This document shows, in pieces, positions 59,171 to 64,000 of a DNA stretch of 64,000 nucleotides. The translations under genes and the position numbers were made by a program. This DNA comes from Rhizobium sp. CF080 (GTDB lineage: Bacteria; Pseudomonadota; Alphaproteobacteria; Rhizobiales; Rhizobiaceae): contig NZ_AKKC02000015.1 of the NCBI RefSeq assembly GCF_000282095.2, forward strand, positions 124,001 to 188,000, given 5' to 3'. Position 1 is the stretch's first letter. Each line of letters opens with the position of its first letter. Below the pieces are notes generated by a model. It made no database searches. It saw only the letters and a list, made by a program, of their open reading frames with translations, and was not told the origin of the DNA.

Positions 59171-59262
59171 CCGGTTTCCCTGCATACCCTAAGCATTGTC
59201 GCAATCATCTGTTGCGACAATGACGGATGCGATGTTGCGATGCAAGGAAAAGCCGGTGGATA

Positions 59263-61089
59263 TCACTCCACCGTGACGGATTTCGCCAGATTGCGCGGCT
59301 GATCGACATCGGTGCCCATGAAAACAGCCGTATGATAGGCGAGAAGCTGGATCGGAAGCGAGAAGATCATCGGGGCGATGATCTCGTCGACATTCGGCAG
59401 CGCGATCGTCGCCATGGTCGGCAGTTTCGAGGCTGCGGCACCCTTTTCGTCGGTGATGAAGATGATCTTGCCGCCGCGGGCCGCCACTTCCTGCATGTTG
59501 GAGACGGTCTTTTCGAAGAAGCGGTCATGCGGTGCGATGACGATCACCGGCATGTGCTCGTCGATCAGCGCGATCGGCCCATGCTTCAGTTCGCCGGCGG
59601 CATAACCTTCCGCGTGGATATAGGAGATTTCCTTGAGCTTCAGCGCGCCTTCCATGGCGAGCGGGAAGCTGGTGCCGCGGCCGAGATAGAGCACGTCCTT
59701 GAAGCGCGACAGCTCGCGCGACAGCGCCTCGATCTGCGGCTGGATGTCGTTCAGCACCCGGCTCATGATCCGCGGCATTTCGGCGAGGTGCTTGACCATC
59801 GCCTTCTCGTCGCCGGCCGTCACCGTGCCGCGGGCGCGGCCGGCGCCGATCGCGAGCGCGGCGAGAACCGCAAGCTGGCAGGTGAAGGCCTTGGTGGAGG
59901 CGACGCCGATCTCGGGGCCCGCGAGGATCGGGAAGATCGCGTCCGATTCGCGGGCGATGGTCGATTCCTTGACGTTCACCACCGCGCCGATCTTGAGGCC
60001 GTTATCCTTGCAGTATCGCAGCGAGGCCAGCGTATCGGCCGTCTCGCCCGACTGGGAGATGAACAGCGCCGCCTGGGTTGGCGACAGCGGCAGTTCGCGA
60101 TAGCGGAACTCGGAGGCGACATCGATCTCGACCGGCAGGCGGGCGTAACGCTCGAACCAGTATTTGCCAATCAGGCCGGAGAGATAGGCGGTGCCGCAGG
60201 CAGCGATCGCCAGGCCCGTCACCTTGCCGAAATCGATCGCCGTATCGTTCGCCTTCACCGTATGGGAGGCGAAATCGATATAATGGCTGAGCGCATGGGA
60301 GATTATCTCCGGCTGCTCGTAGATCTCTTTCTCCATGAAATGGCGATGGTTGCCCTTGTCGACCATGAAGGCCGAGGCCTGGGAAATCTGGCTTTGCCGC
60401 TTCACCGGCCTGCCGTCGTAGTCGATGATCTCGGCGCCCTTCTGGGTCATGACGGCGCAGTCGCCGTCGACCAGATAGGTGATCTCGTTGGTGAACGGCG
60501 ATAGAGCAATAGCATCGGAGCCAAGGAACATTTCGCCACGGCCGTGGCCGATTGCGAGGGGCGGTCCGAAACGGGCAGCCATGATCGTGCCCGGATCGTC
60601 CTCGAACATCACCACCAGAGCATAGGCGCCGGCAACGCGGTTCAGCGTCGCCAGCATGGCGGCGCGGTGGTCGAGGCCCTGGCGGGTATATTTGGCAAGC
60701 AGGTGTGCGACGACTTCCGTGTCGGTCTGGCTTTCGAAGACCGCGCCTTCGGCCAGCAGCTCGTCCTTCAGCTCGGAAAAATTCTCGATGATGCCGTTGT
60801 GGACGACGGCGACGCCATCGACGAAATGCGGATGGGCATTGGTTTCGTTCGGGACGCCGTGGGTCGCCCAACGGGTGTGGGCGATGCCGATCGTGCCCGG
60901 CAGCGGCTCGGCGTCAAGCTTCTTTTCGAGATTGAAGAGTTTGCCCTCGGCACGGCGGCGATCCATGCGGCCCTCGTGGACCGTCGCGACGCCGGCGGAA
61001 TCATAGCCGCGGTATTCGAGCCTTCGCAACGCATCGACCAGACGCGCCGCCACCGGCGAATTTCCGACGATCCCGACAATTCCGCACAT
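59263..61089 (-). CDS. glmS: Glutamine-fructose-6-phosphate aminotransferase
   Basis: 608 residues, first enzyme of UDP-GlcNAc synthesis. Start at the ATG at 61089 puts Cys2 at the N-terminus (MCGIVGIVG), the glutamine amidohydrolase nucleophile. N-terminal amidotransferase about 1-240 (ARTRWATHG type: IAHTRWATHGVPNETNAHPH), then two SIS isomerase domains with YLSGLIGKYWFERYARLPVE, FISQSGETADTLASLRYCKD and GRGTSFPLAMEGALKLKEIS, ending LAKSVTVE. It lies 120 bp downstream of glmU on the same strand, so UDP-GlcNAc genes form one unit. Confidence 0.96.
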   Translation of the reverse strand: MCGIVGIVGNSPVAARLVDALRRLEYRGYDSAGVATVHEGRMDRRRAEGKLFNLEKKLDAEPLPGTIGIAHTRWATHGVPNETNAHPHFVDGVAVVHNGIIENFSELKDELLAEGAVFESQTDTEVVAHLLAKYTRQGLDHRAAMLATLNRVAGAYALVVMFEDDPGTIMAARFGPPLAIGHGRGEMFLGSDAIALSPFTNEITYLVDGDCAVMTQKGAEIIDYDGRPVKRQSQISQASAFMVDKGNHRHFMEKEIYEQPEIISHALSHYIDFASHTVKANDTAIDFGKVTGLAIAACGTAYLSGLIGKYWFERYARLPVEIDVASEFRYRELPLSPTQAALFISQSGETADTLASLRYCKDNGLKIGAVVNVKESTIARESDAIFPILAGPEIGVASTKAFTCQLAVLAALAIGAGRARGTVTAGDEKAMVKHLAEMPRIMSRVLNDIQPQIEALSRELSRFKDVLYLGRGTSFPLAMEGALKLKEISYIHAEGYAAGELKHGPIALIDEHMPVIVIAPHDRFFEKTVSNMQEVAARGGKIIFITDEKGAAASKLPTMATIALPNVDEIIAPMIFSLPIQLLAYHTAVFMGTDVDQPRNLAKSVTVE

Positions 61090-61131
61090 GAACGACCCTT
61101 TCCGCTTCGTGAAACCCGCGCGAATTCCTAG

Positions 61132-61156
61132 CCGATTGCGGGCTTTGCGCAATCGG
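61132..61156 (-). promoter_or_regulatory. Hairpin in the glmU-glmS intergenic region
   Basis: CCGATTGCG (61132-61140) pairs perfectly with CGCAATCGG (61148-61156). It lies in the glmS 5' region, with no T run, so it is not a plain terminator. It could set the glmU:glmS expression ratio by RNA processing or attenuation. Confidence 0.4.
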
Positions 61157-61209
61157 CCCGCCGGTCACTTTCGATGTCGGAAAGTAACGCGCAAATGTTA
61201 ATGGCCGGG

Positions 61210-62571
61210 TTACTTTTGCGCCTTCTTGGCCGCCTTCAAGGCAAGCGCCCGCTCCCGGAGGATTTTCGCACGCTCCGGCTTCACTTCCTGACGGGCACGG
61301 CCAAGCGCCAGCGCATCGGCCGGCACGTTTTCGGTAATGACACTTCCCGAAGCCACATAGGCGCCGTCGCCGATCGAGACGGGTGCGACGAGCGACGAGT
61401 TCGAACCGACGAAGGCGTTGGCGCCGATGCGGGTCTCGTGCTTGTTGACCCCGTCATAATTGCAGGTGATCGTGCCGGCACCGATATTGGAATGGGCGCC
61501 GACAAAGGCGTCGCCGATATAGGTCAGGTGGTTGACCTTGGCACCCTCGTCGATCCTGGCATTCTTGACCTCGCAGAAATTCCCGACCTTGGAGCCGGCG
61601 GCGAGATCAGCACCGGGGCGAAGCCGTGCGAAAGGCCCGACCGTCGCGCCGCCGCTGACATGAGCGCCCTCGATATGCGAGAACGCATGGATCACCGCCC
61701 CGCTGTCGATCGTCACGCCCGGACCGAAGACGACGTTCGGCTCGATCAGCACGTCTTGGCCGATCTCCGTATCATAGGCAAGGAAGACGGTTTCCGGGGC
61801 GATCATGCTGACGCCGGCAATCATCAGTTCATGTCGCCGACGCTCCTGCCAGAGCTTTTCGAGCTGGGCCAGTTCGGCGCGGTTGTTGCAGCCGGCGACT
61901 TCCGATTCCGGCGCATCGACCGCCACGACCTTGCCGCCGGCGGCACGGGCGATCTCGACGAGGTCGGTCAGGTAATACTCACCCTTGGCATTGTGGTTGG
62001 TGATGCTTTCCAGCAGCGACAGCGCCTTGCGGCCGTTGATCGCCATCAGCCCGCTATTGCACCAGGTGACCTTGCGCTCCTCGTCGGTCGCATCCTTTTC
62101 CTCGCGGATAGCGATCAGTTCGCCGTTTTCGACCAGCAGACGGCCGTAGCCGGTCGGTTTGTCCGTACGAAAACCAATCACGACGACATCCGCTCCGACG
62201 GCAAGCTTCTCCCGCGCCTCGGCGAACGGGGCGGAGGTGACCAGCGGGACGTCGCCGTAGGCGACCAGAATGTCGTCATAACCGCGAGTGATCGCTTGTT
62301 TGGCCGTCAGCACGGCATGGCCGGTGCCGCGCCGCTCGGTCTGGAGGAAGGCCTCGACCGAAACCCCGTTGACGGCGCCTGCCTTGGCCACTCCGTCCGC
62401 GTCGCGGCCGACCACCAGCGCCGCTTCCGTCACGCCGGTCGAAGCCACCGCCGCCATCACGTGGGCGATCATCGGCCGGCCGGCGATCGGGTGCAGCACT
62501 TTCGACATCGACGATTTCATGCGCGTGCTGTCGCCGGCGGCGAGGATGACGGCAAGGCAGGAACGGCTCAT
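61210..62571 (-). CDS. glmU: Bifunctional GlmU (UDP-GlcNAc pyrophosphorylase / GlcN-1-P acetyltransferase)
   Basis: 453 residues from the ATG at 62571 (MSRSCLAVILAAGDSTRMKS), an open frame upstream is not used. Residues about 1-230 are the uridyltransferase with the LAAGxxTRM loop and TSAPFAEAREKL; about 250-453 are a left-handed beta-helix acetyltransferase with hexapeptide repeats (VDLIEPNVVFGPGVTIDSGA type: DVLIEPNVVFGPGVTIDSGA; GNFCEVKNARIDEGAKVNHL). Together with glmS this completes the route to UDP-GlcNAc for peptidoglycan and lipopolysaccharide. Confidence 0.95.
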   Translation of the reverse strand: MSRSCLAVILAAGDSTRMKSSMSKVLHPIAGRPMIAHVMAAVASTGVTEAALVVGRDADGVAKAGAVNGVSVEAFLQTERRGTGHAVLTAKQAITRGYDDILVAYGDVPLVTSAPFAEAREKLAVGADVVVIGFRTDKPTGYGRLLVENGELIAIREEKDATDEERKVTWCNSGLMAINGRKALSLLESITNHNAKGEYYLTDLVEIARAAGGKVVAVDAPESEVAGCNNRAELAQLEKLWQERRRHELMIAGVSMIAPETVFLAYDTEIGQDVLIEPNVVFGPGVTIDSGAVIHAFSHIEGAHVSGGATVGPFARLRPGADLAAGSKVGNFCEVKNARIDEGAKVNHLTYIGDAFVGAHSNIGAGTITCNYDGVNKHETRIGANAFVGSNSSLVAPVSIGDGAYVASGSVITENVPADALALGRARQEVKPERAKILRERALALKAAKKAQK

Positions 62572-62658
62572 CGGGATTCTCCTTCTCAGGCAATTTGCCG
62601 CTTCATAACAGCAAGATGATTGACGTGCGATAAAAGCCTTATGTGCGCCAGAAACAAA

Positions 62659-62680
62659 AAGGGCGCTCGAAAGCGCCCTT
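62659..62680 (-). terminator. Rho-independent terminator after BMP gene
   Basis: AAGGGCGCT (62659-62667) pairs with AGCGCCCTT (62672-62680) around CGAA. On the minus strand the stem is followed by TTTTTG, a clear T tract. It lies about 105 bp after the stop of the BMP-family gene (62786), so glmU starts from its own promoter beyond it. Confidence 0.8.
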
Positions 62681-62785
62681 GATGTTGTCAACCCGACCCC
62701 TCGGGTCCGTCGCTCGCGCTCCGGGCGTTCGTCGCCGCAATCGATTCACTGGATCGATCGCTCGGGCTTTGCCCGACCGCTCCCA

Positions 62786-63859
62786 CTATTGCGGCAGCTT
62801 GTCGTCGACGCCTTCGATGTAGAAGTTCATGCCGAGCAGAACGCCGTCCTGCGCCTTTTCGCCGGCCTTCAGCCAGGCGCTACCGTCCTGCTTGTTGATC
62901 GGGCCGGTGAACGGATGCAGTTCGCCCGACTTGATCTTGGCTTCGGTCTCTTCGGCCATCGCCTTCACGTCGTCCGGCATGTTGGTGTAGGGCGCCATGG
63001 TCAGGATCCCATCCTTCAGGCCGTCCCAGATCTGCTCTGACTTCCATGTGCCGTCTAGCAGCGCCTGGGTGCGCTTGATGTAATAGGCGCCCCAGGTGTC
63101 GACGATCGCGGTCAGCTGCGTCTTCGGACCGGCGGCGATCATGTCGGACGCCTGGCCGAAAGCGAGGATGCCGCGCTCGGAGGCGACCTGCATCGGGGCG
63201 GTCGTATCGGTGTGCTGGGTCAGAATGTCGACGCCCTGGTCGATCAGCGCCTTGGCGGCGTCGGCTTCCTTGCCCGGATCGAACCAGGTATTGGCCCAGA
63301 CGACCTTGAGCTTGAAGTTCGGGTTGATCGACTTCGCGCCGAGCTCGAAGGCGTTGATGCCCATCACCACTTCCGGGATCGGGAAGGAGGCGATGTAGCC
63401 GGCGACGCCCTTCTTCGACATCTTCGCGGCGATCTGGCCCTGGATATAGCGGCCTTCATAGAAGCGCGAATTGTAGGTGGCGAGGTTCGGAGCGGCCTTG
63501 AAGCCGGTCGCGTGCTCGAACTTCACGTCGGGGAATTTCGCGGCGACCTTGACGGTGGCATCCATGAAGCCGAAGGACGTCGTGAACACCAGCGCGCAGC
63601 CGGAGCGGGCCATACGCTCGATGGCGCGCTCCGCATCGGGGCCTTCCGGAACGTTTTCCAGGAAGGGCGTTTCGACCTTGGTGCCGAGTGCCTTGTCGAG
63701 CTGCTGGCGACCGAGATCATGCGCCTGGGTCCATCCACCATCCGTCTTCGAACCGACGTAGATGAAACAGACCTTCTTCTTCTCCTGGGCCTGGGCGCCG
63801 GTCGAGAAACCGCCCATCAGGGCGGCCGATGCGGCAAGGGCGATAATCAGTTTCTTCAT
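62786..63859 (-). CDS. BMP-family ABC transporter substrate-binding protein
   Basis: 357 residues with a Sec signal peptide (about 1-24, GAQAQEK). The mature protein has the BMP/PnrA domain: KVCFIYVGSKTDGGWTQAHD, ERMARSGCALVFTTSFGFMD, VDILTQHTDTTAPMQVASER. The mature protein lacks an N-terminal lipid cysteine, as in other Gram-negative members. Family members bind purine nucleosides or related ligands. A permease C-terminus lies just upstream on the same strand (63907-64000), so this is the ABC operon's binding component. Confidence 0.9.
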   Translation of the reverse strand: MKKLIIALAASAALMGGFSTGAQAQEKKKVCFIYVGSKTDGGWTQAHDLGRQQLDKALGTKVETPFLENVPEGPDAERAIERMARSGCALVFTTSFGFMDATVKVAAKFPDVKFEHATGFKAAPNLATYNSRFYEGRYIQGQIAAKMSKKGVAGYIASFPIPEVVMGINAFELGAKSINPNFKLKVVWANTWFDPGKEADAAKALIDQGVDILTQHTDTTAPMQVASERGILAFGQASDMIAAGPKTQLTAIVDTWGAYYIKRTQALLDGTWKSEQIWDGLKDGILTMAPYTNMPDDVKAMAEETEAKIKSGELHPFTGPINKQDGSAWLKAGEKAQDGVLLGMNFYIEGVDDKLPQ

Positions 63860-63906
63860 TTCCTAACCTCTATTGGCTTGAAGACGTTTTGTTTTTGGTT
63901 CCACGG

Positions 63907-64000
63907 TCACCGGTCGGGGACAAAGGGTTTCCCGAGCGAAGCCGGCGTGTTGATGAGCGTCGTGCGACGATTATGCGAAATGATGATCAGCACGACAATA
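63907..64000 (-). CDS. ABC transporter permease, C-terminal end (cut by window edge)
   Basis: Reading leftward from the right edge, one frame gives about 30 residues ending ISHNRRTTLINTPASLGKPF VPDR at the TGA 63907. The hydrophobic stretch followed by a charged tail fits the end of a membrane permease. Its place before the BMP gene suggests a nucleoside-type ABC transporter. Only the end is visible. Confidence 0.6.
   Translation of the reverse strand, partial: IVVLIIISHNRRTTLINTPASLGKPFVPDR

Noticed and set aside
61090..61209. glmS ribozyme/riboswitch
   Set aside because: That element is known from Firmicutes and relatives, and the leader here is too short and shows only a simple hairpin.
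62740..62758. ATCGAT inverted repeat with 7-base spacer after the BMP gene
   Set aside because: Short and of common composition for this genome; the clear terminator lies elsewhere, so I see no reason to call a regulatory site or repeat family.

Overview
The window is a chromosomal segment of an alphaproteobacterium of the order Rhizobiales, most likely Rhizobiaceae. The evidence is the glnB-glnA pair behind a sigma-54 type promoter, IalB-family and DUF6894 proteins, an MmyB-type regulator beside a carboxymuconolactone decarboxylase, GTTC-N7-GTTC SOS boxes, and high-GC coding sequence throughout. The assignment rests on gene content and protein style, not on a database search.

Layout. 1-3970: host genes on the left flank (3' end of tmk omitted, then a DacF-like peptidase, rlpA, a DUF6894 protein and a Crp/Fnr regulator). 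3974-23146: an integrated element of about 19.1 kb bounded by 39-bp direct repeats of the 5' half of tRNA-Ser(UGA). 23108-23197: the intact tRNA-Ser. 23442-25101: a divergent decarboxylase/XRE regulator pair around a 20-bp perfect inverted repeat. 25270-32390: GNAT, DnaJ-like, MFS, DUF4864, tgt-queA, two cyclophilins and coaD. 32470-33250: three very small membrane-protein genes, two of them behind LexA-type boxes. 33274-52429: gyrA, marC-like, HPP-CBS, ssb/uvrA with an SOS box, DUF72, nnr, glnB-glnA, two EamA transporters, hspQ, ialB, a YejA-like binding protein and a FrnE-like thioredoxin-fold protein. 52430-62571: mfd-sdhE, recG, a DUF502 protein and glmU-glmS. 62786-64000: a BMP-family ABC binding protein, with the end of an ABC permease at the window edge.

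The element carries a tyrosine recombinase next to the intact tRNA, ribbon-helix-helix and helix-turn-helix regulators, a probable replication protein, a tape-measure protein, a tailspike-like protein and several small exported or membrane proteins. I see no terminase, portal, capsid, head protease, endolysin or sheath gene. Its leftward genes form blocks, and three block starts face a single rightward gene across a divergent gap. Each of those three gaps holds the same short repeat, built on two GGNAGCGT octamers one helical turn apart. This looks like a shared control site for a distributed regulon, and it is the most unusual organisation in the window.

Integration placed the native tRNA-Ser promoter at the left end and the intact tRNA gene at the right end, 19 kb away, so tRNA-Ser expression should now depend on element sequence or on read-through from the integrase gene. 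Outside the element, the best lead is a 28-residue membrane peptide behind a near-consensus LexA site, in a tandem arrangement with a second small membrane protein behind a perfect site. It is a candidate SOS-induced micro-protein.
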